From Tessaracoccus caeni (GTDB lineage: Bacteria > Actinomycetota > Actinomycetes > Propionibacteriales > Propionibacteriaceae): a stretch of 64,000 nt of DNA. The notes beneath the pieces were generated by a model. It searched no databases. It saw nothing but the letters and a program-made list of their open reading frames with translations, and was not told the DNA's origin. Of this stretch, positions 51,781 through 60,103 are shown piece by piece. The position numbers were made by a program, and so were the translations under genes. The stretch lies in NCBI RefSeq assembly GCF_029211185.1, contig NZ_JARGDO010000010.1, positions 94,215-158,214 on the forward strand, in the 5' to 3' direction. How positions within the stretch are numbered: position 1 is the first letter of the stretch; each line of letters opens with the position of its first letter.

Positions 51781-53440
51781 AACGCACAAGGCTCGAACCT
51801 TGGCCCGAGGAATCAAGGGCTGGGGTTCGGGCCTTGTCGGCGTTCTCTGCCCAGGTGAGCGCGTCGGCGTTGACCTCGGGGTCGAGCAGCATCTCGAAGG
51901 GCCGGTTGTTCTCGACGCGCAGTTCGTCGTCCTCCTCGATGTAGACCTTGGTGAAGAAGGCCTGGTTGCACAGGCGCCGGTTGGCGTCGTCGCAGCGGGC
52001 GTAGATGTCGGCGCAGTTCTCCAACAGGTTCAGGGCGTCGTCCAGGTGCGCGCGGGCGTCGGTGTACTCGCCGTGGTGGGCGTCGAGGCGGCGGTTCACC
52101 TGGTCGAGTTCTCCGGCGATGCGGTCTTGTTCCCGTTTGAGGACGGCGAGCGGGATCGCGTCGGCGTAGTGGGCCTGCATGAGCCGGTCTTGCTCGTGCT
52201 CCAGGCGGTCGCGGTTCGCGGTGAGCTGGGCGAGTTCGTCGGCTTCGGCGGACATCAGCCGGTCGAACTCGTGGTGCAGCATCCCGGCCAGAGCTTCGCG
52301 TCGGGCGGGGGTGAGTTGCACGCGCTGGTAGTAGTTCTCGATCAAGTGCTCGACGTCCTCGATGAGGATGGCCTGCCTCGTGCAGTCGGTCCGCTTGGAG
52401 TGCCGCCCTGAGCAGACGAAGTAGGGGTAGACGTTGCCGTGTCGGTTCTTCGCGTTTGACACGATGAGGCGGGACCCGCAGGCCCCGCAGTAGACGGTGC
52501 CTTTCAGGTAGTGGTCGTGCACCTGGGTTGCCTCGGATGCGCTCTTGTGCGCGGTGAGGACGGACTGCACCTGGTACCAGACCTCGGCCGGGACGAGCGG
52601 CTGGTGCGCACCCTTGTAGGCGACGCCGCGGTAGATCACGTCGCCCTTGTAGTACGGGTTCGTCAGCATTCGGTGTACCGAGGACACAGCGAGCGGTTTC
52701 GAGGGCCGCTTCGGGGTGGGAAGACTGACCAGCCCTCGCGACGTCAGCTCGTCGTGGATCTGGCTGACGGTCCAGTTCCCGGAGGCGTATGCCTTGTATG
52801 CCCACTCAATCAGCGGTGCCCGGTCGGGGTCGAGCTGCACCGTGCGAACTTCGCGGCCGAGCTCGTCGCGGGAACGGATGTTGAGGTAGCCGATCGGTGC
52901 CTTGCCGACCGTGCCGCCGGTGGCGGCTTTCTGCGTCATGCCCTTGATGACCTCGGTGGCGAGATTGCGGGAGTAGAACTCCGCGATCGTGGACATGATG
53001 CCGTGCAGCAGCATCCCGCTGGGGGTCTCGTCAATGTTCTCGGTCGCGGAGACGAGCATGACCCCGGCCTCCTGCAAGGCGAGGTGGATCGTTACGTCGT
53101 CGGCGCGGTTGCGGGCGAGCCGGTCGACCTTGTGGACGATGCAGTACGCGACACGGTTGCGCTTGACGTACTGGATCATCCGCATCAGCTCGGGCCGGTC
53201 GGCCTTGCGGGCGGACTCGCCCGCGTCGATGAACTCCTTCACGATGACCGCGCCGAGCTGTTCGGCCTTGCGGCGGTTGGCCTCGCGCTGGGCGGGAATG
53301 GAGAAGCCTTCATCGGTGCCGCCCTTCTCGGCTTGCTCCTTGGTGGAGACGCGCAGGTAGGACACCGCGAGTGCGGTGCCCTGGGGCGGTTCGATGAGAC
53401 TGCGCACCGGGTCTGGAGTGCGCGCGGACGTGGTACTCAT
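51737..53440 (-). CDS. Large serine integrase of ICE-B
   Basis: The 567-residue protein starts with the resolvase domain (SYLRVSTKEQ with the nucleophilic Ser near residue 32, SIPAQREANRRKAEQLGA, VHKVDRLARNRADD). A recombinase domain follows (PIGYLNI, MLTNPYYKGDVIYRG), then a zinc ribbon (CGACGSRLI ... FVCSGRHSKRTDC) and a coiled-coil region. The final residues (RWVPPTGLEPVLKRV) are encoded by the antisense of the tRNA gene. It excises and inserts ICE-B at that tRNA. The direction points outward, with cargo genes downstream on its 5' side. Confidence 0.95.
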   Translation of the reverse strand: MSTTSARTPDPVRSLIEPPQGTALAVSYLRVSTKEQAEKGGTDEGFSIPAQREANRRKAEQLGAVIVKEFIDAGESARKADRPELMRMIQYVKRNRVAYCIVHKVDRLARNRADDVTIHLALQEAGVMLVSATENIDETPSGMLLHGIMSTIAEFYSRNLATEVIKGMTQKAATGGTVGKAPIGYLNIRSRDELGREVRTVQLDPDRAPLIEWAYKAYASGNWTVSQIHDELTSRGLVSLPTPKRPSKPLAVSSVHRMLTNPYYKGDVIYRGVAYKGAHQPLVPAEVWYQVQSVLTAHKSASEATQVHDHYLKGTVYCGACGSRLIVSNAKNRHGNVYPYFVCSGRHSKRTDCTRQAILIEDVEHLIENYYQRVQLTPARREALAGMLHHEFDRLMSAEADELAQLTANRDRLEHEQDRLMQAHYADAIPLAVLKREQDRIAGELDQVNRRLDAHHGEYTDARAHLDDALNLLENCADIYARCDDANRRLCNQAFFTKVYIEEDDELRVENNRPFEMLLDPEVNADALTWAENADKARTPALDSSGQGSSLVRWVPPTGLEPVLKRV

Positions 53441-53622
53441 GGGGGCCTGCTCTCACGAAATCTCGGCCCTCGCGCTCGGGCTGAACGCCCGAGGGGTGCT
53501 GATCGTGAGAGGAAGCCCGAAAGCTCTAGGACTAGGCCGGAACGGCCACGTAAACGTTGCCCGCCGGAGCGGGGTTTGGGACCACAACACCACGTCGACG
53601 CGAGGCTTGCTTGTGCTCGATT

Positions 53623-53841
53623 CTACCCGGATGCCTGGTCGGCGACCATTGCCGGACGGTAGGTCTCCGGTATTGCGGCGGCGCGACGCTCGGCGCGCGA
53701 TCGGCCGGTCTCCTGCAAGGTCAGCCGGATCAGAACCTCGGCGAGCTTGTGCAAGTCGGCGTCCTCGCGATGTACCGCGCGTACGGAGAATGAACGGTCC
53801 TCATAGCGGCGCCGGTCGGTCTTCTTGACGTAGGTGCCCAT
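53623..53841 (-). CDS. Small basic ICE-B protein
   Basis: The 72-residue protein is charged (YVKKTDRRRYEDRSFSVRAV, then HKLAEVLIRLTLQETGRSRA) and could be a short DNA-binding or excision-type protein. Its ATG overlaps the DUF4913 stop (TGATG), which supports it as a real gene. It lies next to the integrase gene, where recombination directionality factors often occur; no winged-helix signature can be proven by eye. Confidence 0.6.
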   Translation of the reverse strand: MGTYVKKTDRRRYEDRSFSVRAVHREDADLHKLAEVLIRLTLQETGRSRAERRAAAIPETYRPAMVADQASG

Positions 53842-54425
53842 CAGTCGCGCAACTCCCCAGTGGCAGGGTCGAGGCCGGCGTAGAACTCGTCCTCGGCCTG
53901 CTTGCGGGCGGCGACGTCATCGAGGACGAACTGCACGAAGTCCTCGTCGCGGTTGGCGATGATCCGGTCCTCGACGGGCTCTGCCGGGTCCTCGCCGGGC
54001 CAGACGGTCTGCCGGGTGGGGCGGTCTCGGTCGAGGCGGGTGCCGCAGGCGGCGACCCAATCCCTGAGCCGCTGTCTGGCGTCGGCGAAGTCGCGGTGCC
54101 AGCCCAGCGGCGCGGAGGCGTTCTGCTCGCTGTCGTAGGCGGCCAGCCAGTGCAGGTGCAGGGCCGAGAGCTCCCAGACGAGCTCGGGGTGGCGGTGCCA
54201 GAACGGCGGCACCACCGATGCGGGCAGACCATATGTCGTGCGGAGCCAGTTGACCCACTTATTCAGCTCCAGCCACTCGGCCTCGGCTTCCTCGCTCGTC
54301 AGGAGGTTCCAGTTGATAGGGTGCGGCGGCTCGGGCAGCAACGACCCCTCGAACTCCTCGGGCGCCTCATCGAGGTCGGGCTCGTCACCCAGGTCCGGCG
54401 CGTCGCTGTCGTTCTCGTTCATCAT
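53841..54425 (-). CDS. DUF4913 protein of ICE-B
   Basis: The 194-residue protein has an acidic N-terminal region (DAPDLGDEPDLDEAPEEFEG). A DUF4913-like domain with WLRTTYGLPASVVPPFWHRH and ALHLHWLAAYDSEQN follows, typical of actinobacterial mobile elements. No function is established. Candidate ATGs lie at 54425 and 54422. It overlaps the 72-residue gene at its end and lies 13 bp after ssb, in the leftward ICE-B operon. Confidence 0.75.
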   Translation of the reverse strand: MMNENDSDAPDLGDEPDLDEAPEEFEGSLLPEPPHPINWNLLTSEEAEAEWLELNKWVNWLRTTYGLPASVVPPFWHRHPELVWELSALHLHWLAAYDSEQNASAPLGWHRDFADARQRLRDWVAACGTRLDRDRPTRQTVWPGEDPAEPVEDRIIANRDEDFVQFVLDDVAARKQAEDEFYAGLDPATGELRD

Positions 54426-54437
54426 GGTCACCGCCGG

Positions 54438-54893
54438 TCAGAGTCCGAGCGCCGGTGCGGCGTTGCGGGCCTCGCGGCGCGCCTCGGCATCGACGGACTG
54501 CCCCGCGGCTTCTCGCGTGACGGCGGGCTGGCGGCGGGTCCGCTTGACCTCGTAGCGGGTGCGGGCGAGGTCGTGGCCGAGCTTCTTCGCCACGAACTCC
54601 TCGGCTTTGACGACTTCGCCGTCCGGCGTGGTGTGGTCGTACTCGCGGACGTAGCCCTCTGCGACGAACTTGTCGCCCTTGGCGAGGCGGTCGTGCGCGC
54701 GTTCGGCGGTCTTCTTGAACGCGACGAGGTCGTGGAAGGTCGTCTCGGTCTGCGTGAACGACCCGTCCTCCTCACGGCGGTAGTGTTCCTGGCCGATCTT
54801 GACGTACAGGCGCGCGTCGCCGCGCTCGGTGTAGGTGAGCTGCGGGTCGGAGGCGATAAACCCGGAGAGGGATTCCTGCGTGTGGAGAGCCAT
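54438..54893 (-). CDS. ssb: Single-stranded DNA-binding protein
   Basis: The 151-residue protein has an OB-fold part: ARLYVKIGQEHYRREEDGSF, then TFHDLVAFKKTAERAHDRLA and GDKFVAEGYVREYDHTT. These match SSB strands and the turn before the DNA-binding wing. The tail is basic rather than the acidic DDDIPF type. In conjugative elements it coats the transferred strand. The start has GAGGAC upstream. It lies between the coupling-protein and DUF4913 genes. Confidence 0.85.
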   Translation of the reverse strand: MALHTQESLSGFIASDPQLTYTERGDARLYVKIGQEHYRREEDGSFTQTETTFHDLVAFKKTAERAHDRLAKGDKFVAEGYVREYDHTTPDGEVVKAEEFVAKKLGHDLARTRYEVKRTRRQPAVTREAAGQSVDAEARREARNAAPALGL

Positions 54894-54951
54894 CGGACTG
54901 TCCTCATTTCTGACATCGACGGGCGGCCCCACAGCCGGGGCCGCCCTTGTG

Positions 54952-56748
54952 TCAGGCAGGTGCGCCCGGCTCCTCCAGCGGACGGCGTTGCAGCAGCGCC
55001 TCGATGCCGGCCCGGTCGGCCCGCAGTTCCTTCGCATCCGGCCGGTCGAGCCAGGTCCGCATCCTCGTGACTATGGGCGGCGCGGAGCGCAGCAGCACGA
55101 GCGCAGTCCCGAACGGCAACGTCCTGATCGTGTCGGGCGGCATGATCGGGACGCGCCGGATGGAGCGTTGCGCGGAGCGGGAGCCGTGGTCTCCGACCGT
55201 GGTGGAGTCGGTCACCTCGTCGCGCTCGCCGATGAGCGTGGTCAGGTCGTGCAGGTCGCGGCTGTTGGAAGCGCCGCCGAGGATGATCTTGACGATGGAG
55301 GCGTCCCAGATCGCGCCGGCGGCGTTCTCCGACCATTTCTCCCGCGCCTGAGCGAGGCTTTGGAGTACGGGCATGGTCGTGATCCCGGTGCCGCCGCCTT
55401 CGGCCATGAGCGTGGGCAGTGACGGTAAGGGGGCGAGGTTGCCGACCTCATCGAGGGCGAGCAGCAAGGGCGGGTCGAGCCTCGCGCCGGGGCTTCCGGC
55501 GGCGATGCGGCGGGCGGCTTCCACGACGTCTTCCACGAACGCCGCCACCAACGCCGCGCTGTTGTTGGCGCCGGCGCCGGTCGCCAGCAGGTAGAGCGTT
55601 CCGCGGGCACGGAGAAAGGCTTCGGGGTCGAAGTTCTCGCCTTCGCGCGGCGACACGGCGTCGAGCACGCGCGGGTCCGCCAGGGCGGCGAGGGCGAGGG
55701 AGACGCCTTGCCAGATGGAGTCGCGGGTTCTCGGGTCGGAGTCGATCATCGCCTGTAGCGACTCCGCCCACCCGACAGCCGCTCGTGGGTTCGCTGTCAG
55801 GATCGCGACTGCGTCCGCGGCGGCGGATGGGTCGAGGGTCCACCGGAACAGTTCACCCGGTGGGCGACGGTCGAGGGCAGCGGCGTGGAGCAGGGCTTGG
55901 AGGGCGGTGCGGGTCTTGCCTTCCCAGAACCCGCCGCCTTCGACTCCGCCTGCGGACAGGCCGGTGCCGGCGGCGAGTCCGGTGGCGCGGATCATCGCGG
56001 TCAGCGGGTCCTCGCACCCGCGGATGGGTGACCATCTGAGGCCTGCGGGGATGCCTTCGGCGAGGTGCTGTGGGTCGAACACGGCGACCGGGCCGATGCG
56101 CTCGCGGGCGCGGAGAGTCGCGGTGAGGTTGTCCGGCCGGGTCGAGGTGGTGACGACTGCGCCGGGTGCGTCGAGGATGGTGTTGATGACGATGTGGGCG
56201 CCCTTCCCGGACCGGGGCGGGCCGATCAGCAGGATGCTGTCCTCCACCGATGCCCACACGCTCTTGCCGCGCGACTGGCCGATCCGGTAGCCGACGTCCT
56301 CCGGTGTCGGCTTGTGGAGCGAGGGTCGCAGGTGCCCGGCCCGGCGCAGCAGCGCGGTCTCGGAGGCGGCCTTGGTGACCTCGGTGCGGGTGGCGATACC
56401 GGGGATGCGGTAGGGGTCGTTCTTGACCTGTCGGCCGTGCTCGCGGAAGAACCGCCACCCCCAGCACCCTGCGCCAGCGGCGGCGAGGATGAGGACGGCG
56501 GCGGTGATCCAGTACGCCACGACGTTCAGACCGGGTGCGCCGAGCGCGGCCGCCGGGTCGCCGGGGTTGAGCAGCACGCCCAACCCGGCCTCGACTCCGC
56601 CGGCGGGTTGCCCGGTCCCGGTGATCCACGCGGCGACCGAGCCGGCGCCGCGGAGGATGGCGGCGAGGATCGCGGCGCCGATGAGGAGGCCGATGCCGAG
56701 GTTGCTCAGCTCGTCCCCGAGCGATCCCGTCGGCCTCGGGGTGGTCAT
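54952..56748 (-). CDS. Type IV coupling protein, VirD4/TraG-like (ICE-B)
   Basis: The 598-residue protein has two N-terminal membrane regions (LGIGLLIGAAILAAILRGAG, VVAYWITAAVLILAAAGAGC). A cytoplasmic ATPase follows with Walker A LLIGPPRSGKGAHIV near residue 175, Walker B LLLALDEVGNLAPL near residue 430 and a later motif FGTALVLLRSAPP. It links the relaxase-DNA complex to the secretion channel. Its ATG overlaps the upstream stop. The corresponding place in ICE-A is occupied by a metal operon and carries no such gene. Confidence 0.92.
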   Translation of the reverse strand: MTTPRPTGSLGDELSNLGIGLLIGAAILAAILRGAGSVAAWITGTGQPAGGVEAGLGVLLNPGDPAAALGAPGLNVVAYWITAAVLILAAAGAGCWGWRFFREHGRQVKNDPYRIPGIATRTEVTKAASETALLRRAGHLRPSLHKPTPEDVGYRIGQSRGKSVWASVEDSILLIGPPRSGKGAHIVINTILDAPGAVVTTSTRPDNLTATLRARERIGPVAVFDPQHLAEGIPAGLRWSPIRGCEDPLTAMIRATGLAAGTGLSAGGVEGGGFWEGKTRTALQALLHAAALDRRPPGELFRWTLDPSAAADAVAILTANPRAAVGWAESLQAMIDSDPRTRDSIWQGVSLALAALADPRVLDAVSPREGENFDPEAFLRARGTLYLLATGAGANNSAALVAAFVEDVVEAARRIAAGSPGARLDPPLLLALDEVGNLAPLPSLPTLMAEGGGTGITTMPVLQSLAQAREKWSENAAGAIWDASIVKIILGGASNSRDLHDLTTLIGERDEVTDSTTVGDHGSRSAQRSIRRVPIMPPDTIRTLPFGTALVLLRSAPPIVTRMRTWLDRPDAKELRADRAGIEALLQRRPLEEPGAPA

Positions 56749-57302
56749 TCGGGGTGCCCGATCGTGAGCGTCCCGGAGACGCGGCCGAGCAGGATCACCT
56801 CTCGGGTCGGGCTCACGGCGAGCTGGTCGGCGGTGAGCAGGCCGCGCATCGCGCCGTCCGGGGCGGCATCGCCGTGGGCGATGACGACGGCGATCGCCAC
56901 GTCCTCGCCCGGCACGAACCCCTCGCCGTGGAGCGCCACGAGTTCGGGCGGAGCACTCGCGACCGGTGGCTCAGGTGCGGGGGCGGGTTTTGGTTCGGTG
57001 CGGCGGCGTCTGGTCGGAGTGATGATGTCGGTGAACGTGCTTCCGTCCGCTTCGCGCACCTCGACCCGCACCGGCGAGCGGCGCTGTTCGGTGAGCTGGT
57101 CGAGGACGGCGGCGAAGTCCTCTCGTCGCCACGGAGGCGCGAACGGCTCCGGCTCGAACGGCACGCCGTCGACGGTGACCGTCATGCGTCCGTCGTCGGT
57201 GATCGTGATGACCACGAGCGGGAGAACGACCGGCACAGCCTCGACCTCGTCACGGTGAACAGACGCGGGCATGATCGTGCGCTTATAGCGGGGCCGGGCC
57301 AT
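56745..57302 (-). CDS. ICE-B protein between TraC and coupling protein, unknown
   Basis: The 185-residue protein is mostly soluble, with beta-strand stretches (VVLPLVVITITDDGRMTVTV, EVILLGRVSGTLTIGHPE), a Pro-rich middle (EPKPAPAPEPPVAS) and no known motif. It is coupled at both ends to neighbours by short overlaps (TGATG with traC). No ICE-A homologue is seen in the window. It is probably a transfer accessory protein. Confidence 0.65.
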   Translation of the reverse strand: MARPRYKRTIMPASVHRDEVEAVPVVLPLVVITITDDGRMTVTVDGVPFEPEPFAPPWRREDFAAVLDQLTEQRRSPVRVEVREADGSTFTDIITPTRRRRTEPKPAPAPEPPVASAPPELVALHGEGFVPGEDVAIAVVIAHGDAAPDGAMRGLLTADQLAVSPTREVILLGRVSGTLTIGHPE

Positions 57303-58861
57303 CACGCCGCACCGCCCGCGGCGGGAACCGTCAGCGAGGCCGACGGTTCGTCATTCTCAACGGTGAACTTCCCGGTTTCTGCGATCATGCGGCTCGTGGT
57401 GTCGAAGGCGGCGAACTCGGCGGGGTGGAGTTGGTGCTGCACGACGAAGGAGCGGTCCTTGATGCGCCACAGCCCCTGCCCGGTCCCCAGGCCGGGAAGC
57501 AGCTTCTGCTCAGTGCCCGTGAGGCCGAGCGCTGTTGCGGTGGAGCCGAGCTGGTCGGCTTCCTGCCGGTAGACGATCCTGGTCTCCGCGTTCGCCAGCA
57601 GCGACGATGCGAGGGCGCGCATGGCGGAGCCCTGGTCGCCGACGTTGTCGAGGTCGGAGAGCTTGTGGAAGATCAGCATGTTCGCGATTCCGAAGTGCCG
57701 GGCGAGCCGCCACTGGGCGTCCATACGCCGCAGGAGGGACGGGTAGGCCATCAGGCGCCAGGCTTCGTCGTAGATCACCCAGCGTTGCCCGCCTGCCGGG
57801 TCGGACAGGGCCGACTCCATCCACGCCGACGAGCACGTCATCAGCACCGAGATCAAGGTGCTGTTCTCCGCGACCCGGGACAGGTCGAGGGACACCATTG
57901 GCAGGGACGGGTCGAACCTGACCGTGGACGGGCCGTCGAACAGTCCTTGGAGGTCGCCCGCGACGAGTCGGCGCAGGGCGTGGCCGACGAGCCGACCGTC
58001 TTCCGCGAGCCGTCCATCCGCGTCGTCGGCCGAGGTTGGGGTAAGGATGCGGTCGACGACCATCGGCAGGATCGGAACCTCCGCGCTCCGTACCGCGTCT
58101 TGGAGGGCGAGGTCGATCGCGGTGTGCTCCAACGGCGTCAGCGCCCGGTCCAGCACGGTCTCTGCGAGGGCGCCGATAAGGTCGCGGCGGCGGGAGGCGA
58201 CCTGCATCGCCCACTCGCTGTCGGACACCGCGGATGGCCTATGGCCCTCATCGAGAGGGTTGAGGCGGTTGGAGAGGCCGTGGCCGAGGATGATTGCGCG
58301 TCCACCGACGGCTTCGGCGACGGCGGTGTGCTCGCCCTTCGGGTCGCCGGGGACGTAGACGCGTCGTCCGAACGGGAGCGAGCGCGTGTAGAGCGACTTT
58401 GCCAGGCTCGACTTGCCGGAGCCGACGATGCCGGCCAGGACGACGTTGGGGGCGGTGATGATCCCGCGCCGGTAGAGCACCCACGGGTCGTAGACGAACG
58501 ACCCGCCGGAGTAGAGGTCCTGCCCGACGAAGATCCCCTCCGATCCGAGGCCGCCTTCGGCCAGGAACGGGTACTGCCCAGCCAACGTCGCACTCGTGTC
58601 CTGGTGCTTGGGGAGACGGAACCGGCCCGGCGTGCGCAACGCCGCAGGCCCCGGCTCGCCAGCGGCGGGCAGGTAGGTCGTCGCGCGCCGCTCGGCCTGC
58701 TCCGCCTCCCACAGGGCCTTCGCCTCGGCCTTCCGTGCCTTGCGGGCGGTGGTCTCGATTCGGGTCGCAGCCTGCCGGCGGTCCTTACGGGCCCGGCGTC
58801 GTTCGCCTTCGGGGCCGACGAGCACGGCCGTGTGCAGGCGGCCCTCGTCCTGCGCGGTCAC
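57302..58861 (-). CDS. Conjugation ATPase, VirB4/TraC-like (ICE-B)
   Basis: The 519-residue protein begins with a GTG that overlaps the upstream stop. It shares Walker A GIVGSGKSSLAKSLY, Walker B WVIYDEAWRLM and the flanking order of the ICE-A copy (8658-10142). It continues past FDTTSRMI with about 25 more residues, rich in Glu and Ala, that ICE-A lacks. It should power pilus or channel assembly. The long in-frame extension upstream of the GTG is not family-like. Confidence 0.9.
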   Translation of the reverse strand: MTAQDEGRLHTAVLVGPEGERRRARKDRRQAATRIETTARKARKAEAKALWEAEQAERRATTYLPAAGEPGPAALRTPGRFRLPKHQDTSATLAGQYPFLAEGGLGSEGIFVGQDLYSGGSFVYDPWVLYRRGIITAPNVVLAGIVGSGKSSLAKSLYTRSLPFGRRVYVPGDPKGEHTAVAEAVGGRAIILGHGLSNRLNPLDEGHRPSAVSDSEWAMQVASRRRDLIGALAETVLDRALTPLEHTAIDLALQDAVRSAEVPILPMVVDRILTPTSADDADGRLAEDGRLVGHALRRLVAGDLQGLFDGPSTVRFDPSLPMVSLDLSRVAENSTLISVLMTCSSAWMESALSDPAGGQRWVIYDEAWRLMAYPSLLRRMDAQWRLARHFGIANMLIFHKLSDLDNVGDQGSAMRALASSLLANAETRIVYRQEADQLGSTATALGLTGTEQKLLPGLGTGQGLWRIKDRSFVVQHQLHPAEFAAFDTTSRMIAETGKFTVENDEPSASLTVPAAGGAA

Positions 58862-60051
58862 AGCGCGAGCCCCCGGCCCTGCGCCGTGGCGGCACCGGGG
58901 CGTCGAGTGAACCAGTCGCCCGCGCCGCGCTCGCGGTTCGCCGCCTGGGTGTTCGCGCGTGCAGGCTGGTGTGCGACGCGCGCCGACGCCGCGGTCGACG
59001 CGGGCGCGGGAATCGGGGTGTCGATGCCGAGGAGTGCCGGGTCGGGCAGGGCGCCGTGCTCGCGCAGTAGCGAGACGTGGCCGAGGAACGGGTTGTAGGT
59101 GAGGGTGTAGACGTCTCGGGTCGCTACCTTGTCGAGGGCACCGGTCGGGGGCTCGTCGTAGACGTAGCCGTTCTCGAGCGCTGTCTGTACGGTCTCCTCG
59201 CCGTAGTCGAACCCGGCCAGGTGCTCGATCGCCGCGTCCGTGCCCTCCCGGTCGATGAGGTCCAGCACCTCGTAGGCCTCGGAGCCTTGGAGGAACACGA
59301 CGCTGATCCACCGCACGCCCGCCGCCTCCCCAACGGTGGGCGCAGGGCCCTGCGGGCCGCGGTCGGCCAGCTCGGTCAGGGCGTCGGAGTTCTGCCGGGC
59401 GACGTCGGCGGTCCACTCATCGAACGGCCCCTCATACGCCGTGCCGTTGTCGGTGGCGTGTTGGTGCGCATCGCCTGCTGCGGTCAGGTAGGCGGCGAGG
59501 TCACGCAGCGCCCGCTCCGGTGAGACAGGCGCGCCGGCCCCGGTAAACAGATCCCGCCCTTGGATGCTCTGCCCGCTGTCCCGGTGCTCGATGAGGTAGG
59601 CGTAGCGCTGGTGCTGGCCCAGCGGCTCGTCCGGCCACACCGTCAGCGTGAGCGTCCCGGCCTGCACGCTCGTACGCCCCGCCCCCGCGTCTGCGGGGTC
59701 GGGTGCGGGGTGCCAGGCGATACGCCCGGAGTGCTGGGAGGCGGCGTCGAGCCGCCAGGCCACGGAGTCCAGGAGTGTGCCGGCCTGGTGCAGCTCGTCC
59801 GCGGCCGCGAGGGCCGAGGTCGCGCCGGTGGCCTGGTTCCCGGCGTCGTCGTGCGCGCGGGCACGGGGAGCGATATGGGCGGCGGCGAGCTGATCCAGTA
59901 CCTGCCGCAGCGACCGGACTCCGGACAGCAGGTCACCGATCACTGGGTAGGTGTCGGCCGGGTCGGTGAACTGGCGGGTTGCGTGGGCCAGGCCCCGCAA
60001 CGCGGCGGACGCCTCCGTGGCGTCCGCGACGGGGTTATCGAAGGTAGGCAT
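58858..60051 (-). CDS. Conserved ICE protein, long form (ICE-B)
   Basis: The 397-residue protein is the counterpart of the 283-residue ICE-A gene at 10139-10990. It shares MPTFDNPVADATEASAALRG, the block SVVFLQGSEAYEVLDLIDRE and FDYGEETVQTALENGYVYDE. Between the helical N-terminus and that block it carries about 110 extra residues (near residues 135-240, with LTVWPDEPLGQHQRYAYLIE) absent from ICE-A. Function unknown; it sits between the SCO6880 and TraC genes in both elements. Confidence 0.8.
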   Translation of the reverse strand: MPTFDNPVADATEASAALRGLAHATRQFTDPADTYPVIGDLLSGVRSLRQVLDQLAAAHIAPRARAHDDAGNQATGATSALAAADELHQAGTLLDSVAWRLDAASQHSGRIAWHPAPDPADAGAGRTSVQAGTLTLTVWPDEPLGQHQRYAYLIEHRDSGQSIQGRDLFTGAGAPVSPERALRDLAAYLTAAGDAHQHATDNGTAYEGPFDEWTADVARQNSDALTELADRGPQGPAPTVGEAAGVRWISVVFLQGSEAYEVLDLIDREGTDAAIEHLAGFDYGEETVQTALENGYVYDEPPTGALDKVATRDVYTLTYNPFLGHVSLLREHGALPDPALLGIDTPIPAPASTAASARVAHQPARANTQAANRERGAGDWFTRRPGAATAQGRGLAL

Positions 60052-60103
60052 GAGCGTTGTTCCTCACAGAAGCGTCGGATGGTTGGTGGGCAGGTGCGCC
60101 GGG

